64,000 nucleotides of DNA from Lysobacter sp. BMK333-48F3. Lineage in GTDB: Bacteria; Pseudomonadota; Gammaproteobacteria; Xanthomonadales; Xanthomonadaceae. The translations under genes were made by a program, and so were the position numbers. Each line of letters begins with the position of its first letter. Position 1 is the stretch's first letter. The DNA lies in the NCBI RefSeq assembly GCF_019733395.1, contig NZ_JAIHOO010000001.1, forward strand, positions 1,240,001-1,304,000. The letters run 5' to 3'. Under the pieces are notes generated by a model, which was not told where the DNA came from, made no database searches, and saw nothing but the letters and a program-made list of their open reading frames with translations. Shown one piece after another: positions 1 to 10,804 of this stretch.

Positions 1-2613
<2,613 letters not shown>

Positions 2614-2643
2614 GGCGCGGCTATTGCCGGGCGCCCAGGGGAA

Positions 2644-2690
2644 AGCAGGAGCAAATCCCCCCTACCCCCCTTTTTCAAAGGGGGGGAAAC
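2644..2690 (+). repeat. Dispersed repeat, GCAAATCCCCC...CTTTTTCAAAGGGGG family, copy A
   Basis: Reads GCAGGAGCAAATCCCCCC, then a C-rich stretch and CTTTTTCAAAGGGGGG. The C-tract and G-tract can pair around TTTTTCAAA, so the unit forms a hairpin just after the NRPS stop. It is one of three copies in the 431-bp gap 2614-3044; apart from these repeats I see nothing in that gap. Confidence 0.7.
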
Positions 2691-2774
2691 AGTCGGGACG
2701 TCGCGGCGATTCGAATGGAGCGCACCTCGCATATCTGCACGCAGTCGCCCAAGCCGATACCCCTACGCGCCAAT

Positions 2775-2861
2775 CCTGCCCCCTTTGAAAAAGGGGGCCA
2801 GCGCCCGGCGCGAGCCCGAGGTCCGAGGGGTGTCGGCAGCGCGGGGGGATTTGCTCTTGCT
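2775..2861 (-). repeat. Dispersed repeat, same family, inverted copy B split by about 44 bp
   Basis: On the minus strand this reads as copy A, but the two halves are separated: CCCCCTTTGAAAAAGGGGG lies at about 2779-2797 and GGGGGGATTTGCTCTTGC at 2843-2860, with about 44 bp of unrelated GC-rich sequence between them. Copy B lies opposite in orientation to copies A and C. Confidence 0.6.
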
Positions 2862-2875
2862 TCTGCGCTCGTGGG

Positions 2876-2922
2876 AAAGCAAGAGCAAATCCCCCCTGCC
2901 CCCTTTTTCAAAGAGGGGAACC
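2876..2922 (+). repeat. Dispersed repeat, same family, copy C
   Basis: Third copy, with AGCAAGAGCAAATCCCCCC followed by TGCCCCCTTTTTCAAAGAGGGG, plus strand, about 120 bp before the patatin-like start. Copies B and C form an inverted pair around 2862-2875. Confidence 0.65.
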
Positions 2923-3044
2923 GCATGAGGGCTACGCGGCGACTGCGACTGCGACGGGCATCCTGCGGTCCTAACCATCGCGACCGGCAACGCGCACAAT
3001 AGGCGGCTCCGCGATCGCTCGCGCCGCAGGGACCGCCACCGCCG

Positions 3045-4310
3045 ATGAAGAGCAGCGACGTCGAACTCGAACGCCTGCGCGTGCAGCGCGAGGCGAGGCG
3101 CGCCGAGCGCGCCGCCGATCCGGCCCATGCCGAGCAGCGCGAGGGCCGCGCGCTGTGCCTGTCCGGCGGCGGCTACCGCGCCGCGCTGTTCCACCTCGGC
3201 GCCCTGCTGCGCCTGCACGAGACCGGCCTGCTCGCCGGGACGACCATGTTCAGCTCGGTCTCCGGCGGCAGCATTGTCTCGGCCTGGCTGGCCTGCCGTT
3301 ATCTCGATACCCGCCGCGAAGACGAATCCTTCGCCGCCTGGAACGACCGGATCGATTTCCGCGCCGTGGTGGTCGAACCGTTCCGCGACGTCGTCGCGCG
3401 CGACATCCGCACCCTGCCGGTGCTCGCCACCGTCGCCTACAACTGGCTCTGGCCCTCGCACCGCATCGCCCTGCTCGAGCGCCGCTATGCCCAGGTGTTC
3501 GGCGAACGCAGCCTGGACCAGTTGCCCGAAACGCCGGCGTTCGTGTTCTGCGCCACCGACCTGACCTTCGGCGTCAATTGGGAATTCTCCCGGCGCCGGG
3601 TCGGCGACTACCTGGCCGGCTACCTGCGCGACGGCGCGCGCCGGGTCGGCCTGGCCTGCGCGGTCGCGGCGTCGTCGTGTTTTCCGCCGGTGTTCGGTCC
3701 GGTGCGTTTCGACACCGCGCCCGGCGCCTATCAGCGCGGGCATTATCAGGGCGACGACGGCGAAGCGCTGCGCCAGCGGATCGAACTCAGCGACGGCGGC
3801 GTCTACGACAACCTCGCCACCGAACCGACCCTGCGCCGCTACCGCGAAGTGCTGGTGTCCGACGCCGGCGGCCCGTTCGTATTCGAGAGCCGGCGCTGGT
3901 GGCTGCGCCAGCTGATGCGCTACACCCAAGTGGTCGGCAATCAGGCCGAAGCGCTGCGCAAGCGGCTGTTCTTCGGCCAGGCCGCGACCGGCTCGCTGAT
4001 CGGCGTGTACTGGGGCCTCAGCGGCGGCCGCGACGGCGGCGCCGACGGCTACAGCCCGGCCCTGGTGGCCGAGGTCGTCGGCCGCATCCGCACCGACCTG
4101 GACCGCTTCCTCGACGTCGAGTTCGAAGTGCTGGTCAACCACGGCTATTTTTCCAGCGTCGACGCGATGGCCCGGCACAACGGCTGGCCGGCCTCGCCGG
4201 CCGCGGCCTGGCCTTATCCGCAACGCGCCGACGAAGGCCGCGTGCGCCATTGGTTGCGCCACAGCCACAAGCGCGTGCTGCACCCGCGCTGGTGGGGCGG
4301 CGGCGAATGA
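3045..4310 (+). CDS. Patatin-like phospholipase
   Basis: 421 aa, a predicted serine lipid acyl hydrolase of the patatin family. The N-terminal oxyanion loop SGGGYRA is followed by the nucleophile elbow SVSGGS (Ser73) and, near residue 250, the DGGVYDN motif that supplies the catalytic Asp of the Ser-Asp dyad. No signal peptide is visible, so a cytoplasmic or secreted-by-other-route enzyme is likely. A tryptophan- and arginine-rich stretch lies around residues 285-300. It converges on the phosphoethanolamine transferase gene with only a 7-bp gap. Function beyond lipid hydrolysis (membrane turnover, effector-like activity) cannot be judged. Confidence 0.88.
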   Translation: MKSSDVELERLRVQREARRAERAADPAHAEQREGRALCLSGGGYRAALFHLGALLRLHETGLLAGTTMFSSVSGGSIVSAWLACRYLDTRREDESFAAWNDRIDFRAVVVEPFRDVVARDIRTLPVLATVAYNWLWPSHRIALLERRYAQVFGERSLDQLPETPAFVFCATDLTFGVNWEFSRRRVGDYLAGYLRDGARRVGLACAVAASSCFPPVFGPVRFDTAPGAYQRGHYQGDDGEALRQRIELSDGGVYDNLATEPTLRRYREVLVSDAGGPFVFESRRWWLRQLMRYTQVVGNQAEALRKRLFFGQAATGSLIGVYWGLSGGRDGGADGYSPALVAEVVGRIRTDLDRFLDVEFEVLVNHGYFSSVDAMARHNGWPASPAAAWPYPQRADEGRVRHWLRHSHKRVLHPRWWGGGE

Positions 4311-4317
4311 ACGCCGC

Positions 4318-5976
4318 TCAAGCCGGAGCGCAGGGCGCGAACAGGTCGAGTTCGCGCGCGTAGACCGAAGTCCGGACCTGCATCAGCCCGAGCACCGAGT
4401 GGAACAGGTTGTCGTGGCTGGCCGGACGCAGCGCTTCGCGGCGCAGGCATTGCAGGTCCAGCCCGCGCGAGGCGGCGAAGCCGGGCGAGAACCACATCGT
4501 CATCGGCACCCGGGTCTGGGTCCGCGGCGCGATCGCGTACGGCAGGCCGTGCAGGTACAGGCCGTTCTCGCCCAACGACTCGCCGTGGTCGGACACGTAG
4601 ATCAGCGCGGTGTCGCGGCTGCCGTCCTCGGCCAGGGCGCGGATGCTGCGGGCGAGGAACTCGTCGGTGGCCAGCAGCGCGTTGTCGTAGGCGTTGACGA
4701 TCTGCTCGCGGCTGCAGCGGCCGAGTTCGTTGGTGTCGCAGGTCGGCGCGAACCGGCGCAGCCGCGGCGGATAGCGCCGGTAGTAGCTCGGGCCGTGGTT
4801 GCCGAGTTGGTGCAGCACCACCACCGCATCGCCCGTCTGGGCGGCCAGGCGTTCGCGCAAGCCGCGCAGCATCACCAGGTCGGAGCAGCCCTGCGCGTTG
4901 CAGTAGTCGGGGTCGGCATCGTGCTCGAAGGATTCGAAGGCCAGGCCCTTGCACACGTTCTTGCAGCCGGTCTGGTTGTCGCGCCACAGAGTGGGTATGC
5001 CGGCGTACTCGAGCACGTTGAGCAAGGACTCGCTGCCCTGGATCCGGCGCTTGTCGTAGTTGCGCCGTCCGTACGGCGAGAACATGCACGGCACCGACAC
5101 CTCGGTGCTGCTGCCGCAGGCGGTGACGTCGGGGAAATTGACCGGACCGATCCGGGCCAGCTCCGGCGTGGTCTGGCGGGCATAACCGTTGAGCCCCCAG
5201 TTCTGCGCACGCGCGGTCTCGCCGACCACGATCAGCAGCAAGCGCGGCTTGCTGCCGGCCGGACGTGCGGCGACGCGCGCATCGGTGCCGATCGGCGCGC
5301 GGCCGCGCACTTTGGAGGCCGAGTCGTCGAAGGCGACCCGGGCCAGCGACACCAGGTAGTTGGCCGGCGTCACCAGGTGGCGCATTTCCTTGTGATTGCG
5401 CATCAAGGCCGAGATGTCCTGGAACGCGCCGAGCAGGGCCAGCATCGCCAACACCAGCGCCGCGGCCATCGCGGCCAGGCGGCTCCACAATGCCCGCGAC
5501 CAGGCTTGCTCGATCACCCGCACCCGCCACAGCAACAGCGACGGCAATACCCCGAACAGCAGCAGCGGCGGCAACAACCCCAGGCTGAGCAATTCGCCTG
5601 ACTCGCGGCCGTCGGACTGCAGCACGTTGCGGATCATGCCGGGGTCCAGGTAGACCCCGTACTGGCCCATGAAATGGGTTGCCGCCGCGGTAACCAGCAG
5701 CAGCGCCGTCAACAGCGGCTTCAGCGTCCAGCGATTGAGCAGGCCGGCGAGCAGGACGAAGGTGACCGCCACGATCGCGACATAGACGCAGGCGCCGACC
5801 CACAGCCCGCGCGCGCCGTCGAACGCGCCCGCGGCCGCGGCGGCGCGCCAGAACGCGCCGTTGGCGAAACTGGCGAAGAACATGCTGGCGGCCAGCGCCA
5901 CGGTTTCGACCCGGGCTTGCGGCCGCAGGCCGAGCCGGGCCGGCCAGCGCGACGCGGAGCCAGCGACGACGCTCAT
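4318..5976 (-). CDS. eptA: EptA-type lipid A phosphoethanolamine transferase
   Basis: 552 aa inner-membrane enzyme of the EptA/MCR sulfatase-like family, which moves phosphoethanolamine from phosphatidylethanolamine onto lipid A. The N-terminal half has about five hydrophobic segments; the periplasmic catalytic domain has VGETARAQN (metal-binding Glu), CGSSTEVSVPCMFS (acceptor Thr, conserved cysteine) and VSDHGESLGENGLYLHG. The ATG at 5976 was preferred to an upstream extension of the frame because it is preceded by GGGAG and starts just before the first membrane segment. It is divergent from a response regulator / kinase pair, as in PmrAB-controlled systems, suggesting a role in cationic peptide resistance (inference). 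Confidence 0.9.
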   Translation of the reverse strand: MSVVAGSASRWPARLGLRPQARVETVALAASMFFASFANGAFWRAAAAAGAFDGARGLWVGACVYVAIVAVTFVLLAGLLNRWTLKPLLTALLLVTAAATHFMGQYGVYLDPGMIRNVLQSDGRESGELLSLGLLPPLLLFGVLPSLLLWRVRVIEQAWSRALWSRLAAMAAALVLAMLALLGAFQDISALMRNHKEMRHLVTPANYLVSLARVAFDDSASKVRGRAPIGTDARVAARPAGSKPRLLLIVVGETARAQNWGLNGYARQTTPELARIGPVNFPDVTACGSSTEVSVPCMFSPYGRRNYDKRRIQGSESLLNVLEYAGIPTLWRDNQTGCKNVCKGLAFESFEHDADPDYCNAQGCSDLVMLRGLRERLAAQTGDAVVVLHQLGNHGPSYYRRYPPRLRRFAPTCDTNELGRCSREQIVNAYDNALLATDEFLARSIRALAEDGSRDTALIYVSDHGESLGENGLYLHGLPYAIAPRTQTRVPMTMWFSPGFAASRGLDLQCLRREALRPASHDNLFHSVLGLMQVRTSVYARELDLFAPCAPA

Positions 5977-6422
5977 CGGCGCGGGCTCCCGCGCCGGGCC
6001 CCATCGCCGGCGCAGGCGGGCGACGGCGTCGCGGCCAGCGGCTGCGCGGGCGGAAACGATGCGGCGGAAAGGAGATGCTGAGCGTCGATCATCGGCGGGT
6101 CGTGGGCTGCGCCGGGCCTCGCGCCCGGCCCGGAGGCGGTCGGACGCCATGATCGAAACCGCCTTGTCGGAGCGCGGTCGGAGCGAAGTTGGGCCGCGGT
6201 TAAACCACCCGCACGGACCTGGCCCGCACGGACCTGGCCCGCACGGACCTGGCCGGCGCGGACTTTGCCGGTTTGGGCGGCATATGGCCCGACGCGTTCC
6301 GACGCGTTTCCGACAGACCCGGGCGCATACTGGCCGCAGCCGCGCATTGGCGCGGCGCGGGCTCGCGCGGTACGCACCGCCGCGCCATTCGGGCCGCCGC
6401 GGGCGGCAGGAGCGACCGGCGC
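5977..6422. promoter_or_regulatory. Divergent intergenic region of eptA-like gene and response regulator
   Basis: 446-bp gap that must hold the start signals of both divergent transcripts. I see no clear -35/-10 pair or operator. The notable structure is the 15-nt tandem repeat at 6210-6269. The response regulator frame stays open upstream to an in-frame TAA at 6201, but without family similarity. Confidence 0.5.
6210..6269 (+). repeat. 15-nt tandem repeat, three perfect units plus one degenerate
   Basis: CGCACGGACCTGGCC occurs three times without change (6210-6224, 6225-6239, 6240-6254), then GGCGCGGACTTTGCC (6255-6269). Read in the frame of the downstream response regulator it would encode RTDLA x3 and GADFA, resembling pentapeptide-repeat protein units, but no start codon with a ribosome site precedes it. 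Confidence 0.9.
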
Positions 6423-7127
6423 ATGCGCCTGCTGGTGGTCGAAGACAATCGCAATCTGGTCGCCAACCTCTTCGACTACTTCGAAGCGCGCGGCCACACC
6501 CTGGACGCCGCACCCGACGGCCCGACCGGCCTGCACCTGGCGGTGACCCAGCGCTACGACGCGATCGTGCTCGACTGGATGCTGCCGCGCCTGGACGGCC
6601 GCGAAGTGCTGCGCTGCCTGCGCGAACAGGCCGGCGCGGACGTGCCGGTGCTGATGCTGACCGCGCGCGACGAACTGCCGGACAAGATCGCCGGCTTCCG
6701 CGCCGGCGCGGACGACTACCTGACCAAGCCCTTCGCCCTGCCCGAACTGGAAGTCCGGCTGGAAGCGCTGCTGGCGCGCGCCGTCGGCCGCAACCGCAGC
6801 AAGCTGCTGCAGGTCGCCGACCTCAAGCTCGACCTGACCACCCTGGAAGTCAGCCGCGGCGGCCGCGTGGTGCACCTGTATCCGGCCTGCCGCAAGCTGC
6901 TGGAAGTGCTGCTGCAGTCCAGCCCGGGCGCGGTCACCCGCGAACGCCTGGAGCAGGCGCTGTGGGGCGACGATCCGCCCGACGGCGACATGCTGCGCTC
7001 GCATGTCTACGAACTGCGGCGCGCGATCGACGGCCCCTATCCGGTCAAGCTGATCCAGACCTTGCCGCGGATCGGCTACCGCCTCGCCGTACCCACTCCC
7101 AGCGCGGTGGCCGACAGCGATGACTGA
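6423..7127 (+). CDS. OmpR/PhoB-family response regulator
   Basis: 234 aa. Receiver domain starts MRLLVVEDN, with phospho-acceptor Asp51 in VLDWMLP and the conserved Lys102 in LTKPF. The C-terminal winged helix (about 125-225) ends in the family-typical QTLPRIGYRL. The start at 6423 begins exactly at the receiver domain; an earlier in-frame start would add about 50 arginine-rich residues without homology. The stop overlaps the kinase start by 8 bp (7120-7127), indicating translational coupling. With the divergent EptA-type gene next door it is probably a PmrA-like regulator of envelope modification (inference from context). Confidence 0.92.
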   Translation: MRLLVVEDNRNLVANLFDYFEARGHTLDAAPDGPTGLHLAVTQRYDAIVLDWMLPRLDGREVLRCLREQAGADVPVLMLTARDELPDKIAGFRAGADDYLTKPFALPELEVRLEALLARAVGRNRSKLLQVADLKLDLTTLEVSRGGRVVHLYPACRKLLEVLLQSSPGAVTRERLEQALWGDDPPDGDMLRSHVYELRRAIDGPYPVKLIQTLPRIGYRLAVPTPSAVADSDD

Positions 7128-8406
7128 ACCGTCCGCTCCGCCGCGCCGGCGCAGCAGTCTGGGCCGGCGCCTGCTGCTCGGCCTGCTCGGCTATGCGGTG
7201 CTGGTCTCGGCCGCGGTGGTGATCGTGCAGGGCCTGGTGGTCAACGAGCACGCCGAACGGCTGGTGTGGACCTCGCTGATGGACACCGAGCTCGAGCATT
7301 TCGTCGAGCGCAGCCGCAGCGACCCTGATTACCGCTGGACCGACACCAAGGCCTTGAGCCTGTACGACAGCGCGACCCGACCGCCGCCGCCGGCGCTGCG
7401 CGCGCTCGGCCCCGGCGTGCACGACGACATCGAATCCGACGGCGTCGAACACGTGGTGCTGGTGCGCGACGTCGACGGCCGCAGGCTGGTGCTGGCGCTC
7501 GACATCGACGACATGGAGCACCTGGAGTTCGACCTGGCCCTGACCATCGCCGGCTCGGCGATCACCACCCTGCTGACCCTGTGCCTGGTGATCGGCTGGG
7601 GCGTGCGCCGGCTGGTGCGGCCGCTGACCCAGGTCGCCCAGCGCATCGGCGGCCTGCAACCCGACCGCGCCGGCCAGCGCATCGAACTGCCCGACTCGGC
7701 CAGTTCCGAGTTGGTGGTGATCGCCGACGCGGTCAACGACTATCTCGCCCGCAACGACCGCTTCGTGGTCCGCGAGCGCGCTTTCATCGACAGCGCCAGC
7801 CACGAGTTGCGCACCCCGATCGCGGTGATCGCCGGCTCCACCGAGCTGGCCCTGGCCCAGCCCGACCTGCCGGCCGGCGCGCGCCAGCAACTGGCGCGGA
7901 TCCACCGCACCGCGCGCGAGGTCGAGCAGTTGGTGTCGCTGCTGCTGGCGCTGGCCAAGGACCCGCAACGCCTGGCGTCCAACGGCGACCGGGTGGCGCT
8001 GGACCAGTTGCTGCCGGAACTGGTCGAAGACCATCGCCACCTGTGCCGCGACAAGGACCTGCGCCTGGCGCTGGCGCCGCTGCCGCCGTGCGAGATCGTC
8101 GCGCCGCTGCCGATCGTGCAGGCGGCGATCGGCAATCTGTTGCGCAATGCGATCGAGAACAGCGACCGCGGCGAGATCGCGATCCGGCTCGACGCCGACG
8201 CCACGGTGGTGATCGAGGACCCGGGCCACGGCATGAGCCCGGAGGAGATCAGCGCGCTCTACGCCCGGGTCGCCCGCGACGGCCGCGAGGGCGGCGGGAT
8301 CGGCCTGGACCTGATCTCGCGGCTGTGCGAACACCTGGGCTGGCGGCTGCGCTTCGATCAGGCCGAACGCGGCACGCGCACGACGCTGAGTTTGCGGCCG
8401 GGGTGA
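7120..8406 (+). CDS. Sensor histidine kinase partnered with the response regulator
   Basis: 428 aa inner-membrane kinase. Transmembrane segment 1 at about 17-42, a periplasmic sensor region of about 100 residues rich in Asp/Glu (several VRDVDG / DIDDMEH patches), transmembrane 2 at about 145-168, HAMP linker, HisKA with SASHELRTP (phosphorylated His228), then an ATP-binding domain with NLLRNAIEN, VIEDPGHGMS and GGIGLDLI. The acidic periplasmic loop is reminiscent of PhoQ/PmrB-type cation or metal sensing, an inference only. Overlaps the regulator by 8 bp. Confidence 0.92.
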   Translation: MTEPSAPPRRRSSLGRRLLLGLLGYAVLVSAAVVIVQGLVVNEHAERLVWTSLMDTELEHFVERSRSDPDYRWTDTKALSLYDSATRPPPPALRALGPGVHDDIESDGVEHVVLVRDVDGRRLVLALDIDDMEHLEFDLALTIAGSAITTLLTLCLVIGWGVRRLVRPLTQVAQRIGGLQPDRAGQRIELPDSASSELVVIADAVNDYLARNDRFVVRERAFIDSASHELRTPIAVIAGSTELALAQPDLPAGARQQLARIHRTAREVEQLVSLLLALAKDPQRLASNGDRVALDQLLPELVEDHRHLCRDKDLRLALAPLPPCEIVAPLPIVQAAIGNLLRNAIENSDRGEIAIRLDADATVVIEDPGHGMSPEEISALYARVARDGREGGGIGLDLISRLCEHLGWRLRFDQAERGTRTTLSLRPG

Positions 8407-8471
8407 GCGGCGCTTTCCGGCCGGGTCCGGTTCGCTGGAACTGGGCTGCCCTCATCCGGCCCTTCGGGCCA

Positions 8472-8495
8472 CCTTCTCCCGCAAGCGGGAGAAGG
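8472..8495. terminator. Perfect hairpin after the sensor kinase, part of a dispersed repeat
   Basis: CCTTCTCCCGC AA GCGGGAGAAGG: an 11-bp perfect stem with a 2-nt loop, between convergent genes. It belongs to a repeat common in Proteobacteria (CTCATCCGGC...CTTCTCCCGCAAGCGGGAGAAGG), and a partial second copy GCAAGCGGGAGAGGGG follows at about 8515. No U-tract follows, so any terminator activity is conjecture. Confidence 0.5.
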
Positions 8496-8548
8496 GAGCG
8501 GACCAGGTCTTCACGCAAGCGGGAGAGGGGTTAGGGTGGGGGGACCTC

Positions 8549-9457
8549 TCACTCGCCCACCGCATCGTCCCCGCGCGGCGGCGGCAACGCCGCCGGCGGC
8601 TTCGCCGGCGCCTGCAGCGGCAGCGGATCGCTGCGCTGGCGCTGGTAGGCGCGTGCGACCCGCTCGGCGCCGTACTTGCGTTCCAGGCGCTTGACGATGA
8701 AATGGCCGCGCGCCATGTCCTGGTAGTGATTGGTGAACAACACGTTCATCGTCGCCGCGGTGGCCGCGCCGATCACCGGCACCAACTGCGCGGCGGTCTT
8801 TTCGCCGACCACCACGCCGAAGCGGGTCGCGACCACGTCGACCAGCTTGCTCATCCAGGCGGTGGCCTGCTTCTTGGCGTAAGCGTGGGTGGCGTGCTGG
8901 GCGCCGCGACGGCTGGCCAGGCCGGCCAGTTCCTGCCGGCCGACCTCGGCCAGCGCGGTGCGCACCGCGTAATAGCCGGAAGCGGAAGCATCGTCCTCGT
9001 CGCTGCCGCCACCGAAGGCGAACACTTCCACGCAGGCCGCCTGCACTTCGGGATCGGCCAGGGAAAAGCCTTCGGCGCGGGCGATGTCGGCGACCGCGCG
9101 CATCATCACCACGGTCGATACCGGCAGCTCCGCGGCCAGGCCGGCGGCGCCGAAGAAGCCGCCGAGCGCGCCGACCGCGCCGGCGGCGAACTTGTGGCTC
9201 TTGGTCGAGGAAGCCTTGTTGGGCTGGTCCTTGACCGTCCACAGCGCCGCCGCGGCGGCCTTGTGCAAGGCGCCGTGGACGATGCTCTGGATCCTGCGGT
9301 TGACGAAGCCCGGCAGCTTGGACAGGCCGAACTCGATCGGCGCGCCGGCCAGCGCGGTCATCCGCGCGGTCAGCGACGGCGTTTCCAGCAGCGCCACCGC
9401 GCGCGCCAGATCGGCCGCGTCGGCGGTGTCGTCGAGCCTGTCGTGGTCCTGCCGCAT
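8549..9457 (-). CDS. EcsC-family protein
   Basis: 302 aa. Similar to the EcsC protein family: a central glycine/alanine-rich stretch (AAGAVGALGGFFGAAGLAAELPVSTVVMMRAVADIAR split over about residues 95-130) and the later TAAQLVPVIGAATAATMNVLFTNHYQDMARGHF block typical of the family C-terminus. Members are membrane-associated and of unclear biochemical role; Bacillus EcsC was linked to ABC exporter function and secretion. No signal peptide. A Pro/Ala-rich tail of about 30 residues ends the protein. Transcribed alone, convergent to the kinase. Confidence 0.8.
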   Translation of the reverse strand: MRQDHDRLDDTADAADLARAVALLETPSLTARMTALAGAPIEFGLSKLPGFVNRRIQSIVHGALHKAAAAALWTVKDQPNKASSTKSHKFAAGAVGALGGFFGAAGLAAELPVSTVVMMRAVADIARAEGFSLADPEVQAACVEVFAFGGGSDEDDASASGYYAVRTALAEVGRQELAGLASRRGAQHATHAYAKKQATAWMSKLVDVVATRFGVVVGEKTAAQLVPVIGAATAATMNVLFTNHYQDMARGHFIVKRLERKYGAERVARAYQRQRSDPLPLQAPAKPPAALPPPRGDDAVGE

Positions 9458-9524
9458 CCTGCCGTTCTCCCGGGGTCGGCCGCGTCGTGCGGCGGCACGA
9501 ACATAAGACCGCCGCGGCCGCGCT

Positions 9525-9920
9525 TCAAGTGCGCGGCGTGCGCACCATGCGTTCGAGCAGGTGCTCGACGATGTCCGCGGCCTGCAGGCAGCGGCCGGTA
9601 TGCACCGCCGACATCTGGATGATCGAGCTGCGCTTGGCGGTCAGCCAGTGGAAGCGCGCGCGCGCCGGCAACTGGCCGATCGGGCCGGCGTCGCGGCCGC
9701 CGCGGCAGATGCGCTCGATCGCCTGCAGGTGCAGGCGCACCGCCTCGACGTCGACGCCGGGGTCGAGCGCGCGCAGCCGCGCCTGGTCGAGCTCGATGCC
9801 GGCCGCGAGCAGGCCGGCCGCCGGGCAGGACACCAGCACGCCGACGTTGACGAACTCCTCGCGCTCGACCCGCGGCACCACGCGGATCACCGCATAGTCA
9901 TACAGCGAGCGAGCGGGCAT
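9525..9920 (-). CDS. DUF3037 protein
   Basis: 131 aa, matching the DUF3037 family in opening (YDYAVIRVVPRVEREEFVNVGV) and in the later FHWLTAKRSSIIQMSAVHTG block. Biochemical function unknown. Its start lies 23 bp inside the upstream HipA-like gene (9898-9920), so the two are translationally coupled. DUF3037 genes are often found next to HipA-like kinases, as here, which suggests they act as a pair. Confidence 0.85.
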   Translation of the reverse strand: MPARSLYDYAVIRVVPRVEREEFVNVGVLVSCPAAGLLAAGIELDQARLRALDPGVDVEAVRLHLQAIERICRGGRDAGPIGQLPARARFHWLTAKRSSIIQMSAVHTGRCLQAADIVEHLLERMVRTPRT

Positions 9921-10677
9921 GGATCGCCTCCTCGACGAATGCGCGCGGCGCCTGCACGCGGCGCTGGAGATAGTCGGCGTAGGCGCGGCGATGGGCCTGG
10001 GCGTCGGCGAAGCCGGGCTCGTCCTCGAGCCAGGCGTCCGGCAGCAAGGCCACCACCTCCTCGATCAGCGCCGGGGTGAGCTTCGGCGCGAGTTCGGCGT
10101 CGGCCTCGGCCAGGGCGGCCGCGAACGGCAGCAGCACGTGGTCCTTGACCGGCGCGAAACGGCTGGCGGCGGCGCCGGCGGCGTTGGCCCAGTCGTGGTG
10201 GAAGTACAGCGCCGCGCCGTGATCGATCAGGGTCAGGCGGCGATGCCACAGCAGCATGTTGGTGTTGCGCGCGGTGCGGTCGACGTTGGTGGTCAGGGCG
10301 TCGAACCAGACGATGCGCGAGGCCAGCGCGGCCGGCGGCGCATCGACCAGCGGGTCGTAGTTGACCGAGCCGGGCAGGTAGTCGAGGGCCAGGTTGAGCC
10401 CGGCGCTCTCGCGGATCAGGTGCTGGATCTCCGGATCGGGTTCGGTCCGCGCCAGTTCCGGGTCGAGTTCGGCGAGCACGATCTCCGGCACCGGCAGATC
10501 CAGCCGGCGCGCGATCTCGCCGGCGACGATCTCGGCGATCAACGCCTTGCGGCCCTGGCCGGCGCCGCGGAACTTCATCACGTACAGGCCGTCGTCGTCG
10601 GCCTCGACCACGGCCGGCAGCGAGCCGCCTTCGCGCAGCGGGGTAACGTAGCGGGTGGCGGAAACGGTTCTGAGCAC
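9898..10677 (-). CDS. HipA-like (HipA_2) kinase-fold protein
   Basis: 259 aa from a GTG start at 10677; the frame also has an ATG at 10740 that would add 21 arginine/proline-rich residues. The GTG was chosen because LRTVSATRYVTPLREGGSLP matches how the family begins. Kinase-fold landmarks: YVMKFRGAGQG (ATP-binding Lys), the catalytic loop WFDALTTNVDRTARNTNML (Asp and Asn) and LIDHGAALYF (metal-binding Asp). These resemble HipA serine kinases, but there is no HipB-type antitoxin beside it; the partner is the DUF3037 protein. Target unknown. Confidence 0.8.
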   Translation of the reverse strand: MLRTVSATRYVTPLREGGSLPAVVEADDDGLYVMKFRGAGQGRKALIAEIVAGEIARRLDLPVPEIVLAELDPELARTEPDPEIQHLIRESAGLNLALDYLPGSVNYDPLVDAPPAALASRIVWFDALTTNVDRTARNTNMLLWHRRLTLIDHGAALYFHHDWANAAGAAASRFAPVKDHVLLPFAAALAEADAELAPKLTPALIEEVVALLPDAWLEDEPGFADAQAHRRAYADYLQRRVQAPRAFVEEAIHARSLAV

Positions 10678-10770
10678 GGCGGGACGGCGGCGGCGCACGG
10701 GCGCGGGTTCGGTCGCCCACCTTAGGGCGGGCCGGCGCAAACGCCAAGCCCGCCGCTCGCGGAGCGCGAT

Positions 10771-10797
10771 CGCACCGATCGCACCGATCGCTTCGGG
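10771..10797. repeat. 9-bp tandem repeat (GATCGCACC)x3, last unit degenerate
   Basis: Short direct repeat in the 127-bp gap between the azoreductase stop and the HipA-like GTG. Too short to interpret. Confidence 0.6.
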
Positions 10798-10804
10798 CGA
10801 AGAC

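Noticed and set aside
2763..4283. Long open frame opposite the patatin-like gene (506 residues)
   Set aside because: Composition is Gly/Ala/Arg-type shadow of the patatin codons in a GC-rich genome; no family similarity, no ribosome site.
6204..6422. Extended N-terminus of the response regulator
   Set aside because: The extra residues are repeats and arginine-rich; receiver domain starts at 6423.
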